30,346 nucleotides of DNA, taken from contig CAYZHY010000041.1 of assembly GCA_964477525.1 (NCBI GenBank), positions 1-30,346 on the forward strand, given 5' to 3'. The notes beneath the pieces were generated by a model. It did not search any database. It saw only the letters and a program-made list of their open reading frames with translations, and was not told the origin of the DNA. The DNA is from PCC-9228 sp964477525. GTDB taxonomy: Bacteria; Cyanobacteriota; Cyanobacteriia; Cyanobacteriales; PCC-9228. Below, in pieces: positions 1-7,704 of this stretch (position 1 is the stretch's first letter; each line of letters opens with the position of its first letter). The position numbers and the translations under genes were made by a program.

Positions 1-76
1 CCCCATCTCCAACCCCACCACAATATGGCAAAATTCATAAAGGTACACATTCACCAGTTCGCCATCCCGTTTCTCC
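1..76. other. Left-edge spacer upstream of valS
   Basis: Short non-coding stretch before the valS ATG at 77. No convincing Shine-Dalgarno sequence precedes that ATG; the last bases are pyrimidine-rich. The promoter, if separate, probably lies outside the window. Confidence 0.4.
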
Positions 77-2812
77 ATGAGTGAAACCAGCAACAACCTA
101 GCCAAACAATACGACCCCAAAGCCACCGAAGCCAAATGGCAGCAGTTTTGGGCAGACAAGCAAATCTTTAAAGCCGACCCCAACCATCCCGGCGACCCCT
201 ACTGCATCGTCATTCCGCCACCCAACGTCACCGGCAACCTGCACATGGGACACGCCTTTGAAGCTTCCCTCATCGACGTGTTGGTTCGCTACCATCGCAT
301 GCAGGGATACAACACCCTGTGGCTGCCGGGAACCGACCACGCCAGCATCGCCGTACAAACCATTCTCGACAAACAACTGAAAGCCGAAGGCACCAACCGC
401 TACGAACTCGGTCGGGAAAACTTCATGCAAAGGGCGTGGAAGTGGAAAGAAGAATCCGGCGGTCAAATTGTTAACCAACTGCAACGTTTGGGCGTATCCG
501 TGGATTGGAGTCGGGAACGCTTTACCATGGATACCCAGCTTTCCAATGCCGTTCTGGAAGCTTTTGTTCGCCTCTACCAAGACGGGTTAATCTATCGCGG
601 GAACTATATGGTGAACTGGTGTCCCGCCAGTCGTTCGGCTGTTTCTGACTTGGAAGTGGAACCGGAAGAAGTCAACGGACATCTGTGGCAGTTCCGCTAT
701 CCCATTAGCGATGGTTCCGGCTACGTGGAAGTCGCTACTACCCGTCCGGAAACCATGTTGGGGGATACGGCAGTGGCGGTGAACCCCAACGACAATCGCT
801 ACCAGCATTTAATCGGACACACCCTCACTTTACCCATTCTAGAACGGCCAATTCCAGTTATTGCCGACGAACAGGTAGACCCGGAATTTGGTACCGGCTG
901 CGTTAAGGTGACTCCCGCCCACGACCCCAATGACTTTCAGATGGGGCAACGCCACAATTTAGAATTTATTAGCATTATGAACCTGGATGGCACCCTCAAT
1001 GCCAATGCGGGCGAATTTGCAGGGCAAGACCGGTTTGCGGCGCGCAAAAATGTGGTCAAACGCTTGGAAGAGGATGGCTATCTGGTTTCGGTTCAAGATT
1101 ATCTCCATACCGTTCCCTACAGCGATCGCGGTAAAGTTCCTGTAGAACCCCTGCTGTCTACTCAGTGGTTTGTTAGCATTCAACCCCTCGCCGACAAAGC
1201 CCTGGATTTCCTAGACAACCAAAACCTGCCCCGCTTTATTCCCGAACGTTGGAAAAAGGTCTATCGGGATTGGCTGGCCAATATCAAAGACTGGTGCATT
1301 TCCCGGCAACTGTGGTGGGGTCACCGCATTCCCGCTTGGTATGCCGTCAGCGAAACCAACGGCGAAATTACCGACGATACGCCCTTTGTGGTGGCTAAAA
1401 GCGAAGAAGAAGCGATCGCCCAACTAAAAGCACAATTTGGCGAAAATGTCAAGGTGGAACAAGACCCGGATGTTTTGGATACCTGGTTTTCTTCCGGATT
1501 GTGGCCTTTTTCTACCTTGGGATGGCCCCACCAAACCCCAGATTTGGAAACCTACTATCCCACCACTACCCTGGTCACCGGTTTCGATATTATCTTCTTC
1601 TGGGTCGCCCGCATGACCATGATGGCTGGGTATTTCACCGGTACCATGCCCTTTCAAGATGTGTACATCCACGGGTTGGTACGGGATGAAAACAACAAGA
1701 AAATGTCCAAATCCGCCGGCAATGGCATCGACCCGCTGTTGCTAATGGAAAAATACGGTACCGATGCCCTGCGCTATACGTTGGTGAAGGAAGTGGCTGG
1801 TGCCGGTCAGGATATCCGTTTGGAATACAACCGCAAAACCGACGAGTCTGCCTCGGTGGAAGCTTCCCGCAATTTCGCCAACAAGCTGTGGAATGCGGCG
1901 CGGTTCGTTTTGATGAATTTGGACGACCAAACCCCAGCCCAGTTGGGGATGCCAGCGGTGGAAAGTTGTCAATGGAGCGATCGCTGGATTCTCTCTCGCT
2001 ACCAGCAAACTGTCAAAAGGACCAGCGATTACCTGAGTAGCTACGGGTTGGGAGAAGCCGCTAAGGAACTGTACGACTTTATTTGGGGCGATTTCTGCGA
2101 TTGGTACATCGAACTGGTGAAAGCCCGCTTGCAAGGAGATGACCCCGATTCCCGCCGGGTGGCACAGCAAATCCTCGCCCACCTCAGCGAAGGGATTCTC
2201 AAACTCATGCATCCCTTCATGCCCCATTTGACCGAGGAAATTTGGCAAACCCTTACCAAATCCAATGCCGAACAAACCCTGGCCTTGCAAGCCTATCCCA
2301 GCTACGAGGAATCCTGGGTCAATCCGCAGCTAGAAGCCGATTTTGACTTACTCATTGGCACCATTCGTTCCATTCGCAATTTACGCGCCGAAGCCGAACT
2401 TAAACCCAACACCGCCGTAGGAATTATATTACAAAGCGAAAGCGATCGCGAACGGCAAGTTTTGCAACAGGGGCAAGCCTACATCGAAAACCTGGCCAAA
2501 GCCAATCCCCTCACCATTACCGCCACCCTCGACGAATCCATGCAGCAAACGTTAGCTGGCGTGGTGGGAACGGTACAGGTGTTACTCCCCTTGGCTGGGG
2601 TGGTTGATGTGAGCCAATTGCGTGCCAAATTAGAAAAACGCCTGCAAAAAGTAGAAGCGGACGTGAAATCCTACCAAGGGCGCTTGCAAAATCCCAATTT
2701 TGTTAATAAAGCGCCAGAACCGGTCGTAGAAGGGGCGCGCAACGCCCTCGCCGAAGCCGAAAAACAGGCACAGATTTTGCGCGATCGCTTGGAACAGTTA
2801 GGAAATGGTTAG
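77..2812 (+). CDS. valS: Valine--tRNA ligase (ValRS)
   Basis: Cytosolic class I aminoacyl-tRNA synthetase that charges tRNA-Val with valine and edits mischarged threonine. The 911-residue length is normal for the family. The HIGH signature appears as HMGH within PPPNVTGNLHMGH near residues 48-60. The KMSKS loop is NKKMSKSAG near residue 540. Between them lies the CP1 editing insertion. The C-terminal 70 residues are the charged coiled-coil tRNA arm typical of ValRS (LRAKLEKRLQKVE onward). The ATG at 77 gives the expected N-terminus, with YDPKATEAKWQQFW just downstream. The gene ends about 95 nt before the ParA gene in the same orientation, separated by a tandem repeat. Nothing in the sequence looks damaged. 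Confidence 0.98.
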   Translation: MSETSNNLAKQYDPKATEAKWQQFWADKQIFKADPNHPGDPYCIVIPPPNVTGNLHMGHAFEASLIDVLVRYHRMQGYNTLWLPGTDHASIAVQTILDKQLKAEGTNRYELGRENFMQRAWKWKEESGGQIVNQLQRLGVSVDWSRERFTMDTQLSNAVLEAFVRLYQDGLIYRGNYMVNWCPASRSAVSDLEVEPEEVNGHLWQFRYPISDGSGYVEVATTRPETMLGDTAVAVNPNDNRYQHLIGHTLTLPILERPIPVIADEQVDPEFGTGCVKVTPAHDPNDFQMGQRHNLEFISIMNLDGTLNANAGEFAGQDRFAARKNVVKRLEEDGYLVSVQDYLHTVPYSDRGKVPVEPLLSTQWFVSIQPLADKALDFLDNQNLPRFIPERWKKVYRDWLANIKDWCISRQLWWGHRIPAWYAVSETNGEITDDTPFVVAKSEEEAIAQLKAQFGENVKVEQDPDVLDTWFSSGLWPFSTLGWPHQTPDLETYYPTTTLVTGFDIIFFWVARMTMMAGYFTGTMPFQDVYIHGLVRDENNKKMSKSAGNGIDPLLLMEKYGTDALRYTLVKEVAGAGQDIRLEYNRKTDESASVEASRNFANKLWNAARFVLMNLDDQTPAQLGMPAVESCQWSDRWILSRYQQTVKRTSDYLSSYGLGEAAKELYDFIWGDFCDWYIELVKARLQGDDPDSRRVAQQILAHLSEGILKLMHPFMPHLTEEIWQTLTKSNAEQTLALQAYPSYEESWVNPQLEADFDLLIGTIRSIRNLRAEAELKPNTAVGIILQSESDRERQVLQQGQAYIENLAKANPLTITATLDESMQQTLAGVVGTVQVLLPLAGVVDVSQLRAKLEKRLQKVEADVKSYQGRLQNPNFVNKAPEPVVEGARNALAEAEKQAQILRDRLEQLGNG

Positions 2813-2854
2813 AATTTCTCTGGCATCCATTTAAACCAATCGGTAGGATAAACC

Positions 2855-2899
2855 CTCATCCCACTCATCCCCCTCATCCCACTCATCCCCCTCATCCCC
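2855..2899. repeat. Tandem 9-nt array, five units of CTCATCCC[A/C]
   Basis: Five consecutive 9-nt units: CTCATCCCA, CTCATCCCC, CTCATCCCA, CTCATCCCC, CTCATCCCC. The array ends 7 nt before the ATG of the ParA gene, so it fills the position where a ribosome binding site would lie. It resembles the short tandemly repeated repetitive (STRR) class known from cyanobacterial spacers; assignment to a specific STRR family is not possible by eye. Confidence 0.85.
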
Positions 2900-2906
2900 C
2901 ACAGCC

Positions 2907-3629
2907 ATGATTGAAACCAACAGGCAGGGCAAGCAACCATCAAATTCCCATCCCAAAATTCTGGTCACCATGAACGGCAAAGGCGGCGTTGGCAAAACCA
3001 CCACTGCCGTCAACGTTGCTGCCATTCTTGCCAGCCACCATTCTCTGTTGCTGGTGGATACTGACCCGCAAGGATCGGCTGCTTGGTGGTGCGAGCGCAA
3101 TTCTCAGGATAATATAGGATTTGATATCGCTTCCGAACAAGACCCGCAACTGTTGGGCAAACTGCGGCAGATATCCGACTACGAACTCATTGTCGTCGAT
3201 ACCCCACCAGCCCTCAACGCCGATAGTTTGGCAGCGGTTCTCACCCACGCCGACTATCTGATTTTGCCCACCCCACCAGCCCCCATGGATTTAGCCGCGT
3301 TAATCGATACGGTTCGTCAATCGGTGACCCCAGCAGACGTTTCCCATCGCGTTTTGCTAACCCGCGTCGATACCCGCAGCTTGCGAGAAGCCTTGGAAGC
3401 ACAAAATACCTTGCAAGAAATGGGCATTCCCGCCTTCCATGCTTTCGTTCGCGCCTACAAAGCCCACGAACAAGCCGCCTTGAATGGGGTTGCCATCGAC
3501 CAACTGCGGGGCAAAAAAGCCCAAGAAGCTGCTTCCGATTACCGCCGGGTTGCCGACGAGATTTGCCGGGATTTGCAATTGCGTCAGGGGGCTTCGCGAA
3601 GTGCTCCTACAAGGGAGGAAAGAACTTGA
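2907..3629 (+). CDS. mcdA: ParA-family ATPase, probable carboxysome-positioning McdA
   Basis: 240-residue deviant Walker A ATPase. KGGVGKTT lies at residues 25-32 with the ParA/MinD signature lysine at K25 and catalytic K30. Walker A' is DTDPQGSAAWW at about 51-61, and the Walker B-like strand is LIVVDTPP at about 94-101. Such proteins dimerise on ATP, bind DNA non-specifically and position cargo along the nucleoid. The next gene on the same strand, 44 nt away, encodes a small coiled-coil protein with a tryptophan three residues from its end. That pairing matches the type 2 McdA/McdB systems described for beta-carboxysome positioning. No ParB, CheW or other ParA partner is nearby. The start at 2907 is required because the first beta-strand (KILVTMNGKGG) begins just downstream. 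No Shine-Dalgarno is visible; the leader is the CTCATCCC array. ParA-family assignment is certain; the McdA role is inferred. Confidence 0.8.
   Translation: MIETNRQGKQPSNSHPKILVTMNGKGGVGKTTTAVNVAAILASHHSLLLVDTDPQGSAAWWCERNSQDNIGFDIASEQDPQLLGKLRQISDYELIVVDTPPALNADSLAAVLTHADYLILPTPPAPMDLAALIDTVRQSVTPADVSHRVLLTRVDTRSLREALEAQNTLQEMGIPAFHAFVRAYKAHEQAALNGVAIDQLRGKKAQEAASDYRRVADEICRDLQLRQGASRSAPTREERT
3592..3601. repeat. CTTCGCGAAG palindrome inside the 3' end of the ParA gene
   Basis: A perfect 10-bp palindrome flanked by a G-run and GTGCTCC. It encodes part of the poorly conserved C-terminal tail (about residues 229-233) of the ParA protein. The flanked form looks like a small repeat that has invaded the end of the reading frame, but no second copy was seen in the window. 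Confidence 0.4.
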
Positions 3630-3673
3630 TAGTATGGAAGTGATATTCTTGGCGTTATTCCCCCTAAACCATC

Positions 3674-4270
3674 ATGGCACAAAAACGTTTGGCAGATATG
3701 TTGCGCGAAGAGGCTGGCAAAAATCCCCAGTCGAAATCCAACCCGGCGGATGTAGAGGCCTCTACCGAAGAGACAGCAGAAAACAACAACGATGAATCCA
3801 ACCAAATTGCCCAGTTGCAAGAAGCGATCGCAGATTTAAAACGAGAACTGGAACAAGAACGGGAACTCACAAAAAAATTGCGCTCGGATATAGATTCTGC
3901 TTGGAAAGCCAAATCCGATTTGGAGGATAAGCTGGAGAAGAAAACTCAAGAAATAGAACAGCTACAAAAGCAAAGTCAAGAAAGCGATCGCTGGAAATCC
4001 AAATTTGAAGAAGCCAAACAAGCCGCCGTTCACCTCACCGAAGAAAACGACAAGCTCAACCAAAAAATTCAAGACCTGCAAAAAGAATTAGAAAGCACCC
4101 ACCAAAAAAATACAGAGTTGAACCAGCAACTAGAAGGCTATCAAAAATCTTCCCTTCGACGCAGCTCAGGGCAAGCCAGAGGTTCCCAATACGCAGCCCT
4201 TGCTCCGAAAAAAACAGAAACCAAGAAAAACAACCAAGGTTCTCCCGATTTAACCGATTGGATGGACTAG
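3674..4270 (+). CDS. mcdB: Coiled-coil protein, probable McdB adaptor of the ParA ATPase
   Basis: 198 residues, soluble, with no membrane segment. The basic N-terminus begins MAQKRLADMLREEAGK. It is followed by a low-complexity Ser/Glu/Asn stretch (about 17-45) and a long Gln/Glu/Lys-rich coiled coil (about 46-155). A disordered basic tail ends PDLTDWMD, placing Trp196 within the last four residues. Reports on cyanobacterial McdB describe this layout: charged disordered N-terminus, Gln-rich coiled coil and an invariant tryptophan within the last four residues. McdB links carboxysomes to McdA and undergoes phase separation. Position directly downstream of a ParA ATPase supports the assignment. 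No Shine-Dalgarno is evident before the ATG. The alternative is an uncharacterised ParA-associated coiled-coil protein. The structural description is seen directly; the function is inferred. Confidence 0.65.
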   Translation: MAQKRLADMLREEAGKNPQSKSNPADVEASTEETAENNNDESNQIAQLQEAIADLKRELEQERELTKKLRSDIDSAWKAKSDLEDKLEKKTQEIEQLQKQSQESDRWKSKFEEAKQAAVHLTEENDKLNQKIQDLQKELESTHQKNTELNQQLEGYQKSSLRRSSGQARGSQYAALAPKKTETKKNNQGSPDLTDWMD

Positions 4271-4361
4271 TGCTAAGTAAGTTTCAAAAGGAAAATGGGA
4301 GCCTTAAAACGGGGAAAAGGGAAATTCAATTCAGTAAAAATTGGCCTGCGATCGCCAACTC

Positions 4362-4394
4362 CCCATACTCGGTACGCTCCCATACTCGGTACGC
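4362..4394. repeat. Direct repeat of CCCATACTCGGTACGC, two copies with 17-nt period
   Basis: Identical 16-nt copies at 4362-4377 and 4379-4394, separated by one T. They sit between the convergent ends of the mcdB-like gene and egtB, just 2 nt from the egtB stop. The core CTCGGTACGCTCCCA (4368-4382) occurs again exactly at 15002-15016 in another spacer between convergent genes. Confidence 0.85.
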
Positions 4395-4396
4395 AA

Positions 4397-5638
4397 CTAT
4401 TCGCTAGCCGCTAACCGAAAGCCCACAAAAAGTTCCCGAATGTGCGGATAGTACCAGTTGCGGAAGCTAGAACGCAACACCCAAGGGCGCGTTGTCCAAC
4501 TGCCCCCGCGCATGACGTAGTGCTGGCCGTCAAAATATTGCTGGGAATAGCCGGGATAGGGATAAAATTCAAATCCCTCGTACCCATCAAACAGCGATGA
4601 GGTCCATTCCCAAACATTGCCCAGCATATCGTACACCCCATAGGCACTAGCGCCTTCGGGATAGGCATCCACTGGCGTGGTGGTTCCCACATACCCATCG
4701 TGGTTGCTGCGGGTGGCATCGGGAAAGGCATCTCCCCAGGGATACAAACGGCGGGTTTCGCCATCGGGATGACCCCTGGCTGCTTTTTCCCATTCAATTT
4801 CTGTCGGCAAACGCTTGCCCACAAAGTTAGCATAGGCAGTAGCTTCAAACCAGCTCACACCGCAAACGGGATGGTCGGGTTTCTCACATTGCAAATGCCA
4901 GTACAAAGGCTGGCGGCGAGATTGTTTTTGCACCCATTCCCAACCTGCCGGTGTCCACCATTGGGGGTCTTTGTAGCCACCGGCTGCGATAAACTGTTGG
5001 TATTCGCCACAAGTAACGGGATAGCGGTCGATCCAATAGGTGGGCACAAAACACCAATGCCCCGGTCGTTCGTTATCCAGTGCTTCCATGCCGTTGTTTC
5101 CCCGCCAAAATCTGCCAGCAGGAATTTTCACCATGTCGTCAGAACGATGGGTAGCCCCAACGGAAATAGCGGCATTTTCGGTGGGAATATCGGGCAGTTG
5201 CAGCAGTTTTTCCACCAGCGCCATGGTTTCGCTGTGCTGGCTTTCGTGTTGCAAAATAAACTGCCACAGGCGTTCTTCGTGTTCTAAAGGCGCTACGTCT
5301 AAATATTCCCAAACCGCCTCGCGGACTTTATCGAGATATTCGCGAATTTCGCTGCGCGAAGGCAAGTTCGCACGTTCTTGTTTGGGAGAGATTTCCGCCG
5401 AAAACAGCTGGTGGTATTGGGGAAATACGGGGGGCAAGCCAGCGCAGGTTTGCAGCAACCACAGGTCTTCCGTATAAGCAATATGCCCCAAATGCCAGCC
5501 AATGGGACTAAATTCGGGATGGGCTTGGTGGCATAAGGCGGTATCGTCGATACGGTCAAACTGTTCTAAGGTACGCTGGCGACACTTTTGTAGTGCTTGT
5601 TGGATTTGTTCTCTACAGTTCGGTGTAGTCGACAGCAA
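4397..5638 (-). CDS. egtB: Ergothioneine biosynthesis protein EgtB (iron-dependent sulfoxide synthase)
   Basis: 413 residues. An N-terminal DinB-like helical domain carries the iron ligands: WHLGH at about 48-52 and the HX3HXE motif HESQHSE at 131-137. The C-terminal half is a formylglycine-generating-enzyme-type fold (GRFWRGN, CGVSWFEATAYANFVGKRLPT, ending RSSFRNWYYPHIRELFVGFR). EgtB oxidatively couples hercynine to gamma-glutamylcysteine or cysteine. The adjacent egtC implies the gamma-glutamylcysteine route. The start is TTG at 5638: an AGGAG at 5645-5649 lies 6 nt upstream and no ATG fits. The start overlaps the end of egtC by 26 nt, so the two are translationally coupled. EgtD, which makes hercynine, is not in the window. 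Confidence 0.93.
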   Translation of the reverse strand: MLSTTPNCREQIQQALQKCRQRTLEQFDRIDDTALCHQAHPEFSPIGWHLGHIAYTEDLWLLQTCAGLPPVFPQYHQLFSAEISPKQERANLPSRSEIREYLDKVREAVWEYLDVAPLEHEERLWQFILQHESQHSETMALVEKLLQLPDIPTENAAISVGATHRSDDMVKIPAGRFWRGNNGMEALDNERPGHWCFVPTYWIDRYPVTCGEYQQFIAAGGYKDPQWWTPAGWEWVQKQSRRQPLYWHLQCEKPDHPVCGVSWFEATAYANFVGKRLPTEIEWEKAARGHPDGETRRLYPWGDAFPDATRSNHDGYVGTTTPVDAYPEGASAYGVYDMLGNVWEWTSSLFDGYEGFEFYPYPGYSQQYFDGQHYVMRGGSWTTRPWVLRSSFRNWYYPHIRELFVGFRLAASE

Positions 5639-6398
5639 GGTTTTCTCCTACATGCAGCATACTGCGTTCGCCAAAGGTTTTCCAGTTGCCTGGAAATAAC
5701 GGTTCCGATGCGATCGCGATACTATGGGGAAAGCGATCGCTATTCTGGATCCAATATAACGATGGTACCGGCGATGAACTTGCAAAGCGAGAGGCAATGA
5801 CATTTTTTCCATCGCTAACCACCAAATTGGCAGCCAGGCGGGTGTTGTATTGTTTTGCCATTTCCCCCAGCGTCGTCAGGGTTTGTTCCATGGCTTGGCT
5901 GAGGGAACCACCGCTGTCTTGGTATTTTTGCGCAAATAAAGCAAACATATGCTCGGAATCGGTGGTACCATTTAAATTCTGATAGATATCATCTGCCAAG
6001 CGATCGCGCAAAGGGCGAAACAAGGTTTGGCGAAATTGTTTGACAAATCCGTTGTGGACCCCCATCAACTGCTGGTAGCGAAACGGCTGGCAGTTACTCA
6101 TATCCACGGGTTGCCCTTCAGTAGCACTGCGAACGCATCCCAAAATATTACCCGATTCCACATACCGACTCACCGAAGGCAAATTTACATCGCTCCAAAT
6201 AGGTAAGGTATGCTTGTAGGTAAACGGATCGGTATTGCGGCTAGCATGGTACCAACCCACCCCAAAACCATCAGCATTGGCTACCCCCGACGTCATTTCC
6301 TTGGGGGAATGGCTTTGTACCACCAGCGAGTGGGGTGGTTCGTACAGCAGTTTTTCCATGGAAATGGGACTGCCCGTATATCCCAGAATACGACACAT
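5613..6398 (-). CDS. egtC: Ergothioneine biosynthesis protein EgtC (class II glutamine amidotransferase fold)
   Basis: 261 residues beginning MCRILGYTG, so Cys2 becomes the N-terminal nucleophile after Met removal. This fixes the start at 6398; an upstream in-frame start at 6440 would bury the cysteine. Ntn-hydrolase landmarks include NADGFGVGWY (about 41-50), GCVRSATEG (about 87-95) and GVHNGFV with the conserved Asn (about 114-120). EgtC removes the glutamate from gamma-glutamyl-hercynyl-cysteine sulfoxide, the EgtB product. It is the first gene of a two-gene minus-strand unit with egtB and diverges from clpS. A general class II amidotransferase is the fallback reading, but adjacency to egtB makes EgtC much more likely. 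Confidence 0.9.
   Translation of the reverse strand: MCRILGYTGSPISMEKLLYEPPHSLVVQSHSPKEMTSGVANADGFGVGWYHASRNTDPFTYKHTLPIWSDVNLPSVSRYVESGNILGCVRSATEGQPVDMSNCQPFRYQQLMGVHNGFVKQFRQTLFRPLRDRLADDIYQNLNGTTDSEHMFALFAQKYQDSGGSLSQAMEQTLTTLGEMAKQYNTRLAANLVVSDGKNVIASRFASSSPVPSLYWIQNSDRFPHSIAIASEPLFPGNWKTFGERSMLHVGENLAVDYTEL
5645..5649 (-). promoter_or_regulatory. Ribosome binding site that fixes the TTG start of egtB
   Basis: AGGAG on the minus strand, 6 nt before TTG at 5638 and inside the egtC reading frame. An ATG-TAG minimal ORF lies immediately upstream of it in another frame. Confidence 0.75.
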
Positions 6399-6483
6399 AA
6401 AATTCAACAAACGATAAGATTCCAAGACGAATGATGGCACATTCTAAAAAATTCGTTAAACTATATCATGATTCTAAAAAAAG

Positions 6484-6515
6484 GGCCTGTCCCACAAGCT
6501 GGTTGCGGACAAGCC
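6484..6515 (+). promoter_or_regulatory. Hairpin in the clpS leader, possible attenuator
   Basis: GGCCTGTCC (6484-6492) pairs with GGACAAGCC (6507-6515) over nine positions with one mismatch. A short A plus ATTTTT run follows about 5 nt later. It lies about 70 nt upstream of the clpS start and could be a leader terminator or simply a structured 5' UTR. Confidence 0.35.
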
Positions 6516-6519
6516 GATA

Positions 6520-6545
6520 AATTTTTCTATGATAATTTTTCTATG
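6520..6545. repeat. Direct repeat AATTTTTCTATG, two copies with 14-nt period
   Basis: Copies at 6520-6531 and 6534-6545 lie in the clpS leader. The second copy ends in an in-frame ATG (6543) that is a poorer start than 6585 because it lacks a close Shine-Dalgarno. Confidence 0.6.
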
Positions 6546-6568
6546 TCCACCCAAGCAAACTCGCTATC

Positions 6569-6574
6569 AGGAGG
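6569..6574 (+). promoter_or_regulatory. Ribosome binding site of clpS
   Basis: AGGAGG, 10 nt before the ATG at 6585. It decides this start over the longer in-frame ATGs at 6468 and 6543. Confidence 0.75.
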
Positions 6575-6584
6575 GCGAATAACT

Positions 6585-6866
6585 ATGTCTGTAAAAACTG
6601 AAGAAAAGCGTTCGGTATCCCAACAACACGCACCGCGCTATCGCGTTTTGCTGCACAACGACGACGTCAACTCCATGGAGTACGTCGTGCAAACGTTAAT
6701 GAAAACCGTTCCTAACATTAGCCAACCCCAGGCCGTAGACATCATGATGGAAGCACACACCAACGGGATGGCTTTGGTGATTGTTTGCGAACTGGAACAT
6801 GCAGAATTTTACAGCGAAACCTTGCGTACCCACGGTTTGACCAGTACCATCGAACCGGAAGAATAG
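6585..6866 (+). CDS. clpS: ATP-dependent Clp protease adaptor ClpS
   Basis: 93 residues from MSVKTEEKRS, the usual cyanobacterial ClpS size. The conserved core YRVLLHNDDVNSMEYVV (about 19-35) contains the Asn-Asp-Asp segment that binds N-degron substrates. MMEAHTNGMALVIVCE and EHAEFYSETLRTHGL complete the fold. ClpS delivers N-end-rule substrates to the ClpC/ClpA unfoldase. The longer frame from 6468 adds 39 residues with no resemblance to the family, so it is rejected. A CPBP protease gene follows 13 nt later on the same strand, and its Shine-Dalgarno overlaps the clpS stop, so the two are probably co-transcribed. Confidence 0.95.
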   Translation: MSVKTEEKRSVSQQHAPRYRVLLHNDDVNSMEYVVQTLMKTVPNISQPQAVDIMMEAHTNGMALVIVCELEHAEFYSETLRTHGLTSTIEPEE

Positions 6867-6879
6867 GGGATTTAACGGT

Positions 6880-7704
6880 TTGCGCGCCCAACGCCTAACT
6901 CGCATTCGTCGGTTTTCCGCCCCAGTTCGCCTGGGGTTATTTATTGTATTATTGCTCTGTCTGTGGCTACCGGTGGCACTACCGGTTTACTTACTGGTTG
7001 CCAATGCCAATTGGGCAAGTATTATTGCTTTAAGCCTTTTGTACGGGGAATTTTTATGGTTGGTGCGATGGTGGGAACGGCGGGTTTACCACCAAAACCA
7101 TCCCTTGGTTGGTTTGGGATTGACAAATTTTATAAAATATGGTAAGGAAGCCGCTTGGGGAATGGCGATCGCGCTTTTGAGCCTCTTTACCCTCTATTCC
7201 CTACAAGCTAGCTGGGGATGGCTGGTTTGGCAACCGCTTCGGGGGGGGGTTGGGCAAATTCTTTTAGAAGGGTTGCTGGTGGCTGCAGGTATTGGCTTTG
7301 CCGAGGAATTGTTTTTTCGGGGTTGGCTGCTGGCAGAACTGCAACGAGATTATTATCCCCAATTCGCTGTTTTTTGCAATGCGGGAATTTACGCCCTACT
7401 ACACTATATCAAACCCCTCGAACAAATCCTGCAAACCCTACCCGAATTTGCTGGTTTGTTTTTATTGGGCACGATCCTCGCTTTTGCCAAACAGACCACT
7501 GGCGGTCGGTTGTGGTTGCCTGTGGGATTGCACGCTGGTTTTGTCTGGGGATATTATATTATCGATGTGGGCGAGTTAGTTACATTTTCGGCAACGGTTC
7601 CCGCCTGGGTAACCGGCATTCGCGGCAATCCCCTAGCCGGGTTGATGGGATTGTTGTTTTTAAGCGCGATCGCTACGATCTTTTTAAAATACGACTCAAC
7701 CTAG
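6880..7704 (+). CDS. CPBP-family intramembrane glutamic endopeptidase
   Basis: 274-residue integral membrane protein with about six to eight hydrophobic helices. The CPBP/CAAX (Abi) motifs are all present: EELFFRG with E142, E143 and R147; a histidine at H175 in YALLHYI; and H218 in LHAGFVWGY. Family members include Rce1-type CAAX proteases and bacteriocin-immunity proteins; the substrate here cannot be inferred. The start is TTG at 6880. AGGGGA at 6865-6870, overlapping the clpS stop, lies 9 nt upstream, and no ATG gives a full-length protein. The 3' end overlaps the convergent pentapeptide gene by 9 nt. Confidence 0.9.
   Translation: MRAQRLTRIRRFSAPVRLGLFIVLLLCLWLPVALPVYLLVANANWASIIALSLLYGEFLWLVRWWERRVYHQNHPLVGLGLTNFIKYGKEAAWGMAIALLSLFTLYSLQASWGWLVWQPLRGGVGQILLEGLLVAAGIGFAEELFFRGWLLAELQRDYYPQFAVFCNAGIYALLHYIKPLEQILQTLPEFAGLFLLGTILAFAKQTTGGRLWLPVGLHAGFVWGYYIIDVGELVTFSATVPAWVTGIRGNPLAGLMGLLFLSAIATIFLKYDST

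Noticed and set aside
2831..3100. Minus-strand frame with repeated Asp-Glu-Gly and Asp-Glu-Trp triplets
   Set aside because: The repeats are the antisense translation of the CTCATCCC array; the rest is antisense to the ParA gene.
4372..4385. GTA-N8-TAC, an NtcA-like pattern
   Set aside because: It lies inside a direct repeat between two convergent gene ends with no promoter to regulate; chance match.
6468..6584. Longer ClpS beginning at 6468
   Set aside because: The 39 extra residues are not ClpS-like and cross the leader hairpin and repeats; the strong AGGAGG points to 6585.
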